A stretch of DNA of 64,000 nt from CAVZLD01 sp963776055. Lineage in GTDB: Bacteria > Planctomycetota > Planctomycetia > Pirellulales > Pirellulaceae. The translations under genes and the position numbers were made by a program. The first letter of the stretch is position 1, and every line of letters starts with the position of its first letter. The stretch spans positions 186,001 to 250,000 of the forward strand of contig CAVZLD010000002.1 of the NCBI GenBank assembly GCA_963776055.1, given 5' to 3'. Positions 39,749 through 49,433 of the stretch are shown here, one piece after another. The notes under the pieces are model-generated. The model did no database searches. It was not told the DNA's origin and saw only the letters and a list, made by a program, of their open reading frames with translations.

Positions 39749-40363
39749 TCATCTCTGACCTCGGCGATCCGGGCGGATACGCATTGTCGGCACGTCCTCA
39801 AATCGATGACGACGTTCCCCGTACTTCAAAATGAATTCGCTGTCCGGATCAAATGGATTCGGGGGTGACGTCGCCAGTGGGCCTTCCGACCGACTTTGCA
39901 TGAAACCCAACCATAGACGATCGGGGGCGAGAAAGAAGTTGCTGGACATCGGTTCCTTTTGAAACGCACCGCCGAAACTGTTTCGGACCAGTGGAGCGGT
40001 GTGCAGCGAGAAGAGAAAAAAGCAAGCGACAACCCACCCGGTGAGGGCACCAGTGATCACGCGGCCGAACTGTTCCACCGGTTTTTTGAAGCGTACCCGC
40101 GTCTTCGACAACGTGTCGGTGAACGCCCGGATCAGCGTGAAGCCGAAGGCAAACAGCAGCCAAAGCGACAGAAAATCGGAGAAGTACGTGTAGCTGGGTG
40201 CTTGTCCGTCGATGAAATCGGCCAGCGGCTCAAAGTAGTTCGTGGCCAGTGCCGCGGCAAAGACCGTATTGACCAGGGATAGTGAATTGCTCCACAGGCC
40301 CTCGGCAAGCATCATCGCGATGCAGGTCACGATTATGACCAGAACGAAGATTGTCAGCATCAT
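39749..40363 (-). CDS. CvpA-like membrane protein
   Basis: A 204-residue protein with about four membrane helices: MLTIFVLVIIVTCIAMM, LVNTVFAAALATNYFEPLA, FLSLWLLFAFGFTLIRAFTD and VITGALTGWVVACFFLFSL, in the order of the CvpA family (colicin V production, cell-envelope homeostasis). The C-terminal tail is soluble and basic. Starts 20 bases after the pseudo-gspE stop on the same strand, so probably co-transcribed with it. Confidence 0.72.
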   Translation of the reverse strand: MMLTIFVLVIIVTCIAMMLAEGLWSNSLSLVNTVFAAALATNYFEPLADFIDGQAPSYTYFSDFLSLWLLFAFGFTLIRAFTDTLSKTRVRFKKPVEQFGRVITGALTGWVVACFFLFSLHTAPLVRNSFGGAFQKEPMSSNFFLAPDRLWLGFMQSRSEGPLATSPPNPFDPDSEFILKYGERRHRFEDVPTMRIRPDRRGQR

Positions 40364-40383
40364 CGGTAGCGGGTCCTGCGAGT

Positions 40384-42135
40384 TTACTGCTTCAGCACTC
40401 GGCTGAGTTCTTGAATGGACGTAATTCCCTGAGCGACGAGCAGAATTCCTTCCTGCTGCACGGTGCGGTTGCCGGCCTTCCCGCGATCAGCCGCAGGACA
40501 TCCAGCTTCGGTTGCTTCTCGAGCGCTTCCCGCAATCGATCGTCAACCAGCAGCAATTCGAAGATGCCCGTCCGACCGAAGTAGCCGATCCCGTTACAGT
40601 GCGGGCAGACTTTGTCTTGCTCATTCGGCTCCGGCGGACGATAGAGGTGCTCGATCCGCCCGGCGGGAATTCCCAGTTTTTTGAGCAATTGGGGCGTGGG
40701 CTCGTAGGCCTGTTTGCAGTTGTCGCACAGCCGTCGGATCAGTCGCGTGTTGAGCACCGCGACAATGGCCGGGGCAAAGGTCGACGCGGGCACCTTCAAC
40801 AGCAGCACGCGCAGCAGCGCTTCCACGGCTTCCTTGGCGCGGACCGTGGAGATCACCAACTTATCCGCCGCGGCATGATTGCAGAGCATCTGGGCGGATT
40901 CCGCATTCGGCAGATCGTGCATGACCACGCCATTTGGTTCCTTCCGCAGCAACGATTCCAGGATCTTCTGCGGCACTTCGCCCTTGGCACTGCTGTACGT
41001 CTTCAGGTCGATGTTCTCCGCCAACGGCTCCGGCGCGGCCTCGTCCTGCAGCGCCACGAAATCATTCATATAACGATCGGTCAGATCAAGTGCCAGGCGC
41101 ACCGTCGTGGTCAGTCCTCCCTGGGGTGGCGAAGAGAACAAGACCAACCCTTGCGGCCGGCGCAGTAACTCGCGCAACTGCTGCTCGGGTTTCTCGCGCA
41201 TTCCCAATTCGCGCAACGTCTTGAATTCTTCGTGCGGCCGATCCAGCTGCAGGATCACTCGCTCGCCCGTCTCCGTTCCCTGGCTAATCAGAATCGCGCC
41301 GTATTTCTTGCCGTCATACTCGGTCGAGAACCGCCCGGTCATCCGCTTGCGACGTTCCTCCACATTCAGACTCGCCAGGCGTTTGAAAACGGCCAGCATC
41401 GCGTCCCCCGTTTCACGATCCTGACTCTCCGATTCGTGCCAAACGCCATCAATCTGGAACCGCATCGAAACCGCATCCTGGGTGTAGTCCAGCATGCACT
41501 TGTCGGCTCGCTGATGAACAAGTTCCACGATCAGAGCTTTGGCATTCAGAAACCCGGGCGATTGGCGGGCGGCGATGAGGTTCGCCTGGTTCTGTTTCAC
41601 ATCGGCCCCCAGCGGTCGGAATTGAACCGGAGCTCCCTTTTCGTGGGCCGCCTTGCCTTCGGCGGCGAGTTTCATTCCCATGCTCGATGCGCCGTGGGAC
41701 AACACGTGTCGCAAGTGGTTCAGTGTCAAGACCCGCTCGTGCAAATCCACCTCGTGGTTGCGTTTCCAGATGTAGGCGCCCAGCGGAATCAGATAGGTCA
41801 GTCCCAAGACCGAGAAGCCGGCCGCAAACATCGGGATGGTGATCACCGCCAGCAGTCCGACGAGAAACGTCGCCCAGACAGCGAGATTCCAGATCGGATA
41901 GGGCAAGCCCAACAGTTGGCAGTCGCGATTCACCCAGTTGGTCGTTTTGACCCACAGGAAATAGAGAACCAGAATCGACACCAGCTTGATCCAACTCAAA
42001 TAGCCACCCGGACCGCGCGCGATCTGGTCTGCCCCTTCCAGCGGAAACTCCGGCCAACTCTGCCGCCCACGCCCCTTCGGCCAGCATCAGCACCAACAGG
42101 GCGACGGTCAAAATCAACAACAAGCTGCGAAACAT
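40384..42135 (-). CDS. GspE/PilB-like ATPase with lost P-loop and membrane N-terminus, frame broken twice
   Basis: About 584 residues. N-terminus: hydrophobic signal/anchor (SLLLILTVALLVLMLAEGAWA), EFPLEGADQIARGPGGYLSW, then more hydrophobic helices to about residue 125. Next a GspE-like N-domain and ATPase domain (DYTQDAVSMRFQIDGVWHE; VILQLDRPHEEFKTLRELGM). Where Walker A should be, the sequence is FSSPPQGGLTTTVRLA, with Gly-Leu in place of Gly-Lys, so ATP hydrolysis is doubtful. The tetra-Cys zinc site is kept (CDNC...CPHCNGIGYFGRTGIFELL). Frame breaks at about 42055 and 40490; the latter restores QEGILLVAQGITSIQELSRV. Its ATG overlaps the pilT stop (TGATG). Confidence 0.82.
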
Positions 42136-43283
42136 CAAAGGATTCCCGGCTGGGAGACGTCGATGCCTTTCAAGGCCATCTTCAAGGCCTCGACGTTCGG
42201 CGCCACACTGAAGGCGGTTGGTCGGTCGATCAATTCCTTGTCGACCAGCGTTTTGAGACTCATTGTGAAGTCCTGCATGCCGTCCTCGACCCCGATACGG
42301 ATCGCATCCGGCAACTTCGAATCTTCTTCTTCCAGGATCAATTTGCGGATCATCGGCGTGAACATCATGACTTCCACGGTCGGGACGCGGCCCACCTCTT
42401 CCTTGATCGAAGGCAGCAGCTTTTGCGCGACAATCCCTTTCATGTTGAAGGCGATCGCACTTCGCAACGCGCTATGCATCTCTTCGGGGAACAGGTCGAG
42501 AATACGACCGATCGTCGTGGCGGCACTCGACGCGTGAATCGTGCCGAACACCAGGTGCCCGGTTTCCGCAGCGTGAATTGCGGTCAAAAAGGTTTCTTGG
42601 TCCCGCATCTCGCCGACCAGCATCACGTCGGGATCTTCGCGAACGGCATGCTTCATGCCAATCGAGAAATCCTTGACATCCATCCCGATTTCTCGCTGAT
42701 TCACCAGACACTTCTCTTCGGAAAAGATGAATTCAATCGGGTCTTCCAACGTGAGAATGTGCTTGCGGTAGTTGCGATTGACCCAGTTCAGCATGGAAGC
42801 AATCGTGGTACTCTTGCCCGATCCGGTGACTCCGGCCAACAAAACCATACCTTGATCATACTTGCAAAGTTGCTCCATCACCGGCGGCAAGTTCAGGCCT
42901 TCAAAGTCGGGAATGAAATTATTAATCCGCCGGGCAACGAGCCCAATCTTGCCCAACTGCTGCAACATGTTCACGCGGAACCGCCAGCTCGTGTCATCGA
43001 CCTCGACCGTGTAAGCGAAATCGGCTCCTCCGTCCTCTTCAAAGATTCGCCGGTTCCGCTCATTCAACATCGGAAACAATAGTCGGACCATTTCCTCCGC
43101 CTCGATCGCATCGCGATTCAGTGGTCGAAGCGAGCCACGAATGCGCACGTATGGCGGCTGTCCCACCTTCAGGTGCAAGTCGCTGCCCTGCAACTTGACA
43201 CATGCGCGAAACAGTTTGTCGACTTCCAGCTCCTCATGTTTCCCGGTGTAGCGATCGAGATCACCTTCGGTGGCGGTACTCAT
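42135..43283 (-). CDS. pilT: PilT/PilU-type twitching ATPase
   Basis: Hexameric retraction ATPase of type IV pilus systems, cytosolic. 382 residues, complete. Walker A GVTGSGKST (about 151-159), Asp box LEDPIEF, Walker B VGEMRDQETF and His box TGHLVFGTIHASSA. ATG 43283 has AAGGG upstream; a GTG at 43292 is an alternative. Overlaps the pseudo-gspE gene downstream. No pilin, PilC or secretin gene is in the window, so whether it drives pilus retraction or a related motor is not settled. Confidence 0.92.
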   Translation of the reverse strand: MSTATEGDLDRYTGKHEELEVDKLFRACVKLQGSDLHLKVGQPPYVRIRGSLRPLNRDAIEAEEMVRLLFPMLNERNRRIFEEDGGADFAYTVEVDDTSWRFRVNMLQQLGKIGLVARRINNFIPDFEGLNLPPVMEQLCKYDQGMVLLAGVTGSGKSTTIASMLNWVNRNYRKHILTLEDPIEFIFSEEKCLVNQREIGMDVKDFSIGMKHAVREDPDVMLVGEMRDQETFLTAIHAAETGHLVFGTIHASSAATTIGRILDLFPEEMHSALRSAIAFNMKGIVAQKLLPSIKEEVGRVPTVEVMMFTPMIRKLILEEEDSKLPDAIRIGVEDGMQDFTMSLKTLVDKELIDRPTAFSVAPNVEALKMALKGIDVSQPGIL

Positions 43284-43419
43284 GCCCTTCACCCTTCCCT
43301 AATGTTCCCCTGCCGATGCTGCGAGGCCACCCACCACAGCCCGGTCCACTGGGTGGCACCGGCGAGGATCGCGTTTCGCCAGTCCCCCGAGCAGACTCTC
43401 CCGCCGTGAGGCGTTCCTC

Positions 43420-44185
43420 CTACAGTCGAACGGGGATGTTCCGTTCCGCTAGAATCGTTTTCGTCTCTTGAATGGAATACTCGCCGAAATGAAAGATGCT
43501 CGCGGCCAGGACGGCATCCGCGCCGCCCTGTTCGATCACCTCGGCCATGTGTTGCGGCGACCCGGCTCCCCCGCTGGCCACCACAGGAATCCCCACGGCC
43601 GCACTGACCGCTGCCGTGATCTCCAAATCGTACCCGTCCTTGGTCCCGTCTCGATCCATGCTGGTCAGCACAATCTCACCGGCCCCCAACCGCTCAACCT
43701 CCCGCGCCCAGGCAACCGCTTCCAGTCCGGTCGGAATCCGGCCCCCATTGATATGGACTTCCCAGACCTCCCGTCCATCGCGCGGTACGCGTTTGGGATC
43801 AATGTTGACCACGATGCACTGACTGCCAAACCGCGCGCCGCCTCGCGAACGAACGAGGGATCGCGACAAGCAGCCGAATTGATCGAGACTTTGTCGCTGC
43901 CGGCATCAGCAGAGCCCGGATGTCATCCAGCGTTCGGATGCCTCCTCCCACGGTCAACGGCATGAATACCTGCTCGGCCGTCCGTCGCACGACGTCGAGC
44001 ATGATATCCCGCCCTTCATGGCTGGCGGTGATATCCAGGAAAACCAGCTCGTCGGCTCCCTCCTGCTCGTAGCGAGCGGCTACTTCCACCGGGTCACCCG
44101 CATCGCGCAATTGGACGAAATTGGTCCCTTTGACAACCCGTCCGCAGTCAACGTCCAAACAGGGAATGATTCGCTTTGCCAGCAT
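43420..44185 (-). CDS. hisF: Imidazole glycerol phosphate synthase cyclase subunit, frame broken twice
   Basis: Cyclase half of the HisH-HisF complex of histidine synthesis. Segments in three frames join: MLAKRIIPCLDVDCGRVVKG (catalytic Asp11), FMPLTVGGGIRTLDDIRALL; then GSDKVSINSAACRDPSFVREAA (catalytic Asp in the SINSAA region segment); then FGSQCIVVNID, LTSMDRDGTKDGYDLEI and VVASGGAGSPQHM. Breaks at about 43906 and 43841, each one missing base. An essential-type gene broken twice within 70 bases argues for sequence error. hisH is not in the window. Confidence 0.92.
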
Positions 44186-44486
44186 GGGCTGGTTCGCCAG
44201 TGCAAGATCGGTCAGAGTCTGTTCCGTGAGCCACGTCGGGGAGCACCCCGTGACAGGAATTTTTACTGTAAGCCGCCCGTCCGGGACGGTCAATGGTCTG
44301 CGGGCCGTGCTCCGCCGCCGGGACCCGGCTCCCGCCTTTTGAAGTGGCGCATTGGGCGTGCATCCGATTCCCTCGCTGACGCCGCGGGCTCGGATGCGAT
44401 GCGATATTTCGGCCGAAAAGGGATCCCCCAGGGCCCCGTCCGCAACCATCCAAACTTCCCCCTCCGTTCGTGCGGCGCGCTCCTCG
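44186..44486. other. 300-bp intergenic region between hisF and the helicase gene
   Basis: No gene seen. Its right half carries the second copy of the dispersed repeat (44368-44445). The hisF promoter should lie in the left half but no clear boxes are visible. Confidence 0.45.
44368..44445. repeat. Dispersed repeat, copy 2 (palindromic core TTTCGGCCGAAA)
   Basis: TTCCCTCGCTGACGC, GCGATGCGATATTTCGG, CCGAAAAG and CCCCCAGGGCCCC, in the same order and orientation as copy 1 at 36401-36475. Non-coding, located immediately downstream of the helicase gene and upstream of hisF. Confidence 0.75.
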
Positions 44487-46493
44487 TCAGTCGGAGCAAT
44501 CAATCGATTCTTCGACCACCCGACAATCCGGCAGCGAATCGACGAAACTCCGTCCGTACGGTTTGCTTAACACGCGTGGATCGAGGATGACGACGAGTCC
44601 CTGATCCTCCCTGGTGCGAATCAACCGACCGAATCCCTGCCGCAACTTGATGATCGCCGCGGGCAATTGGTAGTCCATGAAGGGGTTTCCGCCGGCGGCG
44701 CGAATCGCTTCAAGTCGTGCCTGCAGCAAGGGTTGGTCCGGAACACCGAAGGGCAGGCGGGTGATAATCACATTCCGCAGCGAATCGCCTGGCACATCCA
44801 CGCCTTGCCAGAAGCTGTCGGTGCCCAGCAGCAAGCCGCGCGGGTCGGCTTTGAACTGTTCGAGCAACTGGTGACGGGAGACACCATCCGCCTGATTGTA
44901 GAGCCTCAGGTCGCACTCATCGGCCCAGTTCGCCAGACGGGTCGCCGTCCGCCGCAACATCTCGTAGCTCGTAAACAGGGCAAATGCGCGTCCCTTTGTC
45001 CGTGCGACATATCGCTGAATCATGGCCGCCGTCCAGCGTTCGTACGCCGCGGGTTCGCGGTACGGATCCGGCATCCCCCGGACCAGAATCAACTCCACTT
45101 GGCGGCGATAGTCGAACGGACTTCCCAAGCGGAGAGTGGGGCACGCCGGGATCCCGATTCGAGAGCGGAAGAAGCGAAAGTCGGCGGGGCGCCCGGTGGC
45201 CAACGTCGCACTCGTGAGAATCACGCTTGCGATCGGCTGAAACAGGTCGCGACGGAGGATCGGACTCACATCCAACGGGGCCGCCGCCAAGCTGGTGCGA
45301 GGCCATCCGCGTCTCGTCGCCGACCGCTCGATCCAGTAAACCGTGTCCGGAATCGATTGGCAGCGCCACTGGTCGAACGCTTCGGCTAAGTGTTCCAAGC
45401 GACCACTGGCGGCCAGCAGATCTTGCCGTCGCGATTCGTCATCCAACGCTTGGCCGTGGCGTCGGATCGTGCGGGCCAGGTGCATCAGCGGGTCCGTCAG
45501 TCGATTGGGCACGATCTCGGATTGTCGCACGCGGCCTTGAAATGGGGCGGTCTGGGCCGTGAACCAAGCGTCCAGTTCGCCGAACTGCACTTCCGCCGCG
45601 TCGCGGCACGCGTCGACCTGTCGCTGGCCTTCCACCAGATTCTCGTGCACTAACAACCCCTTGTGCGTCCGATCGTTGAATAGGCGACGCAGAACATAAT
45701 CAACCTGGCCGGAAGTCAGGCGGAAGCCCAGGTGATCGCCGGCGACCGACTCCACTGTGTGGGCCTCGTCCAATATCACCGCGGCGTAGTCAGGGATCAC
45801 CGAAGCGCCCAACTGCCGCAGCGCCAAGTCACTGAAGAACAGCGCGTGATTGACGATCAGCAGCTGCGCGTTCCGAGCGCGGCGGCGGGCGCGATAGTAA
45901 AAACAATCGGCGTGGGTGGGACAATGGCGTCCCAGGCAGTTGCCGCTGTCACTGACGACCTCATCCCACACAGGCGGGCTGGGCCGGAATGGGAGATCGC
46001 TCAGCGAGCCGTCATGCGTCTGTCGGGACCAGGCCGAAATCTGCTGCAATTGGTCGATTTCGTCCGGATCGTGAAACAGACTGCGTGACCGCTCCAAACT
46101 GCGGCCCAACCGCCGAAGACTGAGATAGTTGTTCCGCCCCTTGACCAGGACCGCGGTGAATTCCCGCGGAATCACGCTCCGCAGCAGCGGAAGATCCTTC
46201 AGCAGCAGTTGCTCTTGCAAGCTGATCGTGTGCGTGGAAATCACCAATCGGCGGCAGCTCGGCTCCGCCCCGTCCTCGGCCCCGTCCTCGGCCGACGTCG
46301 CGGCGAGAATCGCGGGCACCAGATAGGCGAAGCTCTTGCCCGTTCCGGTCCCCGCCTCGACCACCAGATGCTGCTTCTGCTGCAGTGCCACACCGACCGC
46401 GTCCGCCATTTCGATCTGCTGCTGGCGGACCTCATAGCCGGCCAGCCGCGCTGCCAGACGTCCGTCCGGACCTAAGATCTCGTTCGCTTGCAA
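44487..46493 (-). CDS. DinG/XPD-like Fe-S ATP-dependent DNA helicase
   Basis: A 668-residue superfamily 2 helicase. Walker A EAGTGTGKSFAYL, DEAH box VILDEAHTVE, motif III-like SVILTSATLATG, and C-terminal GTDSFWQGVDVPG and RQGFGRLIRTREDQG (motif VI). Cys residues in GNCLGRHCPTHADCFYYRAR fit the 4Fe-4S site of the DinG/XPD family. DinG-like proteins unwind damaged or R-loop-containing DNA. The start is a TTG at 46493. A short in-frame duplication (AEDGAEDGAE) sits in a loop near residue 70. Confidence 0.9.
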   Translation of the reverse strand: MQANEILGPDGRLAARLAGYEVRQQQIEMADAVGVALQQKQHLVVEAGTGTGKSFAYLVPAILAATSAEDGAEDGAEPSCRRLVISTHTISLQEQLLLKDLPLLRSVIPREFTAVLVKGRNNYLSLRRLGRSLERSRSLFHDPDEIDQLQQISAWSRQTHDGSLSDLPFRPSPPVWDEVVSDSGNCLGRHCPTHADCFYYRARRRARNAQLLIVNHALFFSDLALRQLGASVIPDYAAVILDEAHTVESVAGDHLGFRLTSGQVDYVLRRLFNDRTHKGLLVHENLVEGQRQVDACRDAAEVQFGELDAWFTAQTAPFQGRVRQSEIVPNRLTDPLMHLARTIRRHGQALDDESRRQDLLAASGRLEHLAEAFDQWRCQSIPDTVYWIERSATRRGWPRTSLAAAPLDVSPILRRDLFQPIASVILTSATLATGRPADFRFFRSRIGIPACPTLRLGSPFDYRRQVELILVRGMPDPYREPAAYERWTAAMIQRYVARTKGRAFALFTSYEMLRRTATRLANWADECDLRLYNQADGVSRHQLLEQFKADPRGLLLGTDSFWQGVDVPGDSLRNVIITRLPFGVPDQPLLQARLEAIRAAGGNPFMDYQLPAAIIKLRQGFGRLIRTREDQGLVVILDPRVLSKPYGRSFVDSLPDCRVVEESIDCSD

Positions 46494-46573
46494 TGGAATC
46501 TGCCTTGCTTCGATCGTTTCCGTTGCGCCACAATGTCTGTTTGCGACGACCTTTCACCTGAGGGCCTTTACGG

Positions 46574-47688
46574 ATGCCGATCGAGTTCAGCTGCCCGCAA
46601 TGCCGCGAAAGACTCCAAACACCGGACGGTTCTCAGGGGCGACCGACCTCCTGCCCCAAATGTTCCCACTCGTTCCCCGTTCCCTGGGAGGCGGAGCTCG
46701 AGACAACTCGAATGCCCGATCTTCCATCGGCAGCGGCCCCGGACGCGCTCTCGGCGGAAGATGCAGGCAATCCGTTTCGCCCCCGACGACGGTCAGCGAA
46801 GTCCCGGGGACAACGGGCGCCGGTCCGCTGCGGCCGGCCAAGGTCACCGCCGGCGAGATTCTGCAGTTGACCTGGGACACCTTGACCAACCGGACCAAGG
46901 ACTGCCTGCTGCTCGGGCTCATCCTGATCGCGCTGTACATCGCCGGCAACTCGGTTTCCTTCGTTCTCAGCACGCTCCTCGGCGTCGCCGGCGGGGCGGA
47001 ACAACCGGTCGTCGCGGTGACAATCAATCTCCTGTTGTACCTTTGGGGCCAGGTGTTCGGAGCGGTCGTGATGGGCGTTGCCCTTCGCTATCTGCTGAAT
47101 CTACTCCGGGGGTCCCCGGAGCCGATGCGGGGTGCGTTTCACATCCTGCCGGTCCTTTGGCGTCTGATTCTGGTGCAGATTGCGATCAGCCTGATTGCCG
47201 GCGTGATCGCCGGCGGTTTGGCGTTGATCTGCATGCTCCCGCTCATGATCTTCGGCTTCAATGGCCAGCAGCCGCCGGTCTTCCTCATCGGATGGTTCCT
47301 GATCTTGGTGCCGATCGTGTTCTGCCTGGTCATGTACATCTGGATTCGGCTCAGTCTCGCTCCCGCGCTGGTCATCGACCGCAATTTGGGCGTGATCGAT
47401 TCTCTTTCGGAATCCCTCCGCTACACGCGGGGCAACGTCCTGGGAATTTTTGGCGGCTTATTTGTCGTCGGCCTGCTCGCGGGTCTGTTCGCTCTGGTGA
47501 CATGCATGCTCGGATCGGTCCTCGGTCTTCCGGCCGTCATGCTCTCCATCGCCGTGGCCTATCTGCTGGCAACCGGACAGTTCGACTCATCGCCCGCCGG
47601 CTCCTTCGTTTCCGAGAGCGGGAACCCATTTGCCGATCCGTCGGGAGATGATTTTGGCCGGCCCGATCAGCCCGATCGCGCGGTCTGA
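46574..47688 (+). CDS. Zinc-ribbon multi-span membrane protein, frame broken
   Basis: N-terminal zinc ribbon MPIEFSCPQCRERLQTPDG...CPKC (two CxxC pairs), an acidic/Pro linker, then five to six membrane helices (LLLGLILIALYIAGNSV; VTINLLLYLWGQVFGAVVMG; LILVQIAISLIAGVIAGGLALI; ILVPIVFCLVMYIWIRLSLAPALVID). The latter segment recalls glycerophosphodiester phosphodiesterase membrane-domain and DUF975-like proteins. The ribbon and membrane parts are in different frames and join near 46782. About 371 residues. Divergent from the helicase. Its 3' end overlaps the convergent thiG by 22 bases. Function unknown. Confidence 0.72.
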
Positions 47689-48506
47689 ATCACGCCCTCT
47701 TCGGGGCTGCTGGCGGTCGCGTAGAGACGTTTGGGAATCCGCCCCGACTGCGCGGCGAGGTATCCCGCCTGGCAGGCCAGACGCATCGCCTGCGCCATGG
47801 AGACCGGATTCTGCGCGTGGGCAATGGCGGTATTGAGCAACACCCCATCCGCACCCAATTCCATCGCCTCGGCCACATCACTGGCGGTCCCCACGCCGGC
47901 ATCCACAATCACCGGATAGCTGGGATCACCGTCTTTGAGATACTCCAGGCAGATACGCAGATTGTTGGCATTGAGAATGCCCTGGCCGGACCCGATGGGG
48001 CTTCCGGCGGGCATCACGGCGACGGCGCCGGCCTGTTTCAATTGCCGAGCCAGAATCGGGTCATCGGTCGTATAACACAGCACGTCGAACCCCTCGGCCA
48101 CCAACTGTTCCGTGGCCCGCAAAGTGGCCACCGGATCGGGCAGCAGGGTCTTGCTGTCTCCCAGGACTTCGAGTTTCACCCAGTCCGCCCCCGGGTTCTC
48201 CAGCCCGGAGAGGATTTCGCGTCCCAGGCGAGCGGTGCGGAGTGCATCCTCGGCGGTGAAACAACCGGCCGTATTCGGCAGCAGGATGTAACGCTTCGTG
48301 TCGAGGAAATCCAGAATGTTCTGACCGTGCTCGTCATAGAGTCGTTCGCGGCGAACGGCAACCGTAATGCAATGCGTGCCGGATTGTTCGAGTGCTTCGG
48401 CCATCAGGGGAAAAGTGGCATATTTCCCCGTGCCCACAATCAGTCGGCTTCGCAGCACATGATTGCCTACCTGCAACTCAGATCCCCCCGGAAACGTCTG
48501 GTCCAT
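47667..48506 (-). CDS. thiG: Thiazole synthase
   Basis: Forms the thiazole phosphate of thiamine from deoxyxylulose phosphate, dehydroglycine and ThiS-thiocarboxylate. A TIM-barrel protein of about 279 residues. Motifs: LIVGTGKYATF, CITVAVRRERLYD, LLPNTAGCFTAEDA, WVKLEVLGDSKTLLPD (Schiff-base Lys in VKLEVLGD), VMPAGSPIGSGQGI, IVDAGVGTASD and ELGADGVLLNTAIAHA. ATG 48506; a GTG at 48512 is possible. Twelve bases downstream of thiS. No TPP riboswitch seen. Confidence 0.95.
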   Translation of the reverse strand: MDQTFPGGSELQVGNHVLRSRLIVGTGKYATFPLMAEALEQSGTHCITVAVRRERLYDEHGQNILDFLDTKRYILLPNTAGCFTAEDALRTARLGREILSGLENPGADWVKLEVLGDSKTLLPDPVATLRATEQLVAEGFDVLCYTTDDPILARQLKQAGAVAVMPAGSPIGSGQGILNANNLRICLEYLKDGDPSYPVIVDAGVGTASDVAEAMELGADGVLLNTAIAHAQNPVSMAQAMRLACQAGYLAAQSGRIPKRLYATASSPEEGVIQTARSG

Positions 48507-48518
48507 CGACACGACGGG

Positions 48519-48719
48519 CTACCCTCCTCCCACCAAAGTCACGATTTCTAATGCGTCACCGGCCGACAAGTGGTGTTCGGCGTGCCGCGTCCTGGGAACA
48601 AGCTGCAGATTGACCTCCACCGCGACCTGCTTCGGATCGAGCTGCAGGTGCCGCAGAAGATCGACAATCGTGGCCGACTCTTCCAATTCGCAAGCTTCGC
48701 CGTTGACGGTGATAGTCAT
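48519..48719 (-). CDS. thiS: Thiamine sulfur carrier protein
   Basis: A 66-residue ubiquitin-fold sulfur carrier: ITVNGEACELEESATIVDLL, VAVEVNLQLVPR, HHLSAGDALEIVTLVGGG. The C-terminal glycine is the thiocarboxylated residue; here the tail is Gly-Gly-Gly rather than Gly-Gly. ATG 48719 gives the family length. Directly upstream of thiG. Confidence 0.92.
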   Translation of the reverse strand: MTITVNGEACELEESATIVDLLRHLQLDPKQVAVEVNLQLVPRTRHAEHHLSAGDALEIVTLVGGG

Positions 48720-48776
48720 GATCGCGGCATCCCGCAAAGCGGCGTGGGAACCGGCTTCACTCGAAAAGAATCTCGT

Positions 48777-49331
48777 TTACTCGCGGATCACAGCGGTGGG
48801 TCCCTGCCCCACGTCCAGCAGCACGAGGGCCCCGGTCTGGATCCGCCCGGTATTTGCCATGTCGCGCCGCCAGGGAAGAGTGTAAGCGGCGAAGTTTCCG
48901 GTGGTTGTATCCAGCACATACACAACCGAAAACGCCAACCGAGCCGCCCCGCCCCCTCGAGCAAACTGCGCCAGTCCGGTCGTCATCAGATAACTGGGCT
49001 GTTTCGCCGGATCCATCCCCAGGTCCTTCATGACGTTGGTTCGAAACAGGCCGGCGAATTGATGCGTCCGCACCCCGATCACGGAACACTGCAGATCCCC
49101 GGTCAGCGAATTTAGAATGAAGACGCCCTCGACGTCCTCGTCAATCGCACCGGTGGCAAAAGCATACGCCTCGTTCTGCACCGCGGTGGCCGCGTGCAGG
49201 GTGCTGACCGGCCAGACAGGATTTTGGCCTTGCTGCAGCGTACGCAGGCCATAGCCCGCCGCCAGCAGTAGCAAGCCGACCAGTATCCAGCCTCCCCCGC
49301 GTCGAATCGATGATCCCGTCCACTGCTTCAC
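48777..49331 (-). CDS. Membrane-anchored protein of unknown function
   Basis: A 184-residue protein with one N-terminal helix (GGGWILVGLLLLAAGYGL) and an outside domain: AYAFATGAIDEDVEGVFILN, LTGDLQCSVIG, TNVMKDLGMDPAKQPSYLM, SVVYVLDTTTGNFAAYTLPW. It reads like a small beta-propeller-type or sensor domain and resembles, from memory, conserved hypothetical proteins of planctomycetes. GTG 49331 has GGAGGGG about 7 bases upstream. Located 57 bases upstream of thiS on the same strand; a link with thiamine synthesis is not supported by sequence. Confidence 0.65.
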   Translation of the reverse strand: MKQWTGSSIRRGGGWILVGLLLLAAGYGLRTLQQGQNPVWPVSTLHAATAVQNEAYAFATGAIDEDVEGVFILNSLTGDLQCSVIGVRTHQFAGLFRTNVMKDLGMDPAKQPSYLMTTGLAQFARGGGAARLAFSVVYVLDTTTGNFAAYTLPWRRDMANTGRIQTGALVLLDVGQGPTAVIRE

Positions 49332-49433
49332 GTCTGCGCCCCTCCGATTGCGAGCCGCGTACCCATCTGCTCATGCGATCCCCGTCGCACTACCGCTTCA
49401 TCCTAGCGATTTCGCGATCGCGCGACCAGACAG

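Noticed and set aside
41232..43082. 616-codon open frame on the plus strand across pilT and the GspE-like gene
   Set aside because: Overlaps conserved PilT/GspE coding on the other strand and resembles no family.
43420..44185. hisF pseudogene
   Set aside because: All motifs are kept on both sides of two single-base gaps 65 bases apart, in a window full of similar breaks.
48720..49331. TPP riboswitch upstream of thiS
   Set aside because: The upstream region is coding and I find no TPP-aptamer core sequence.
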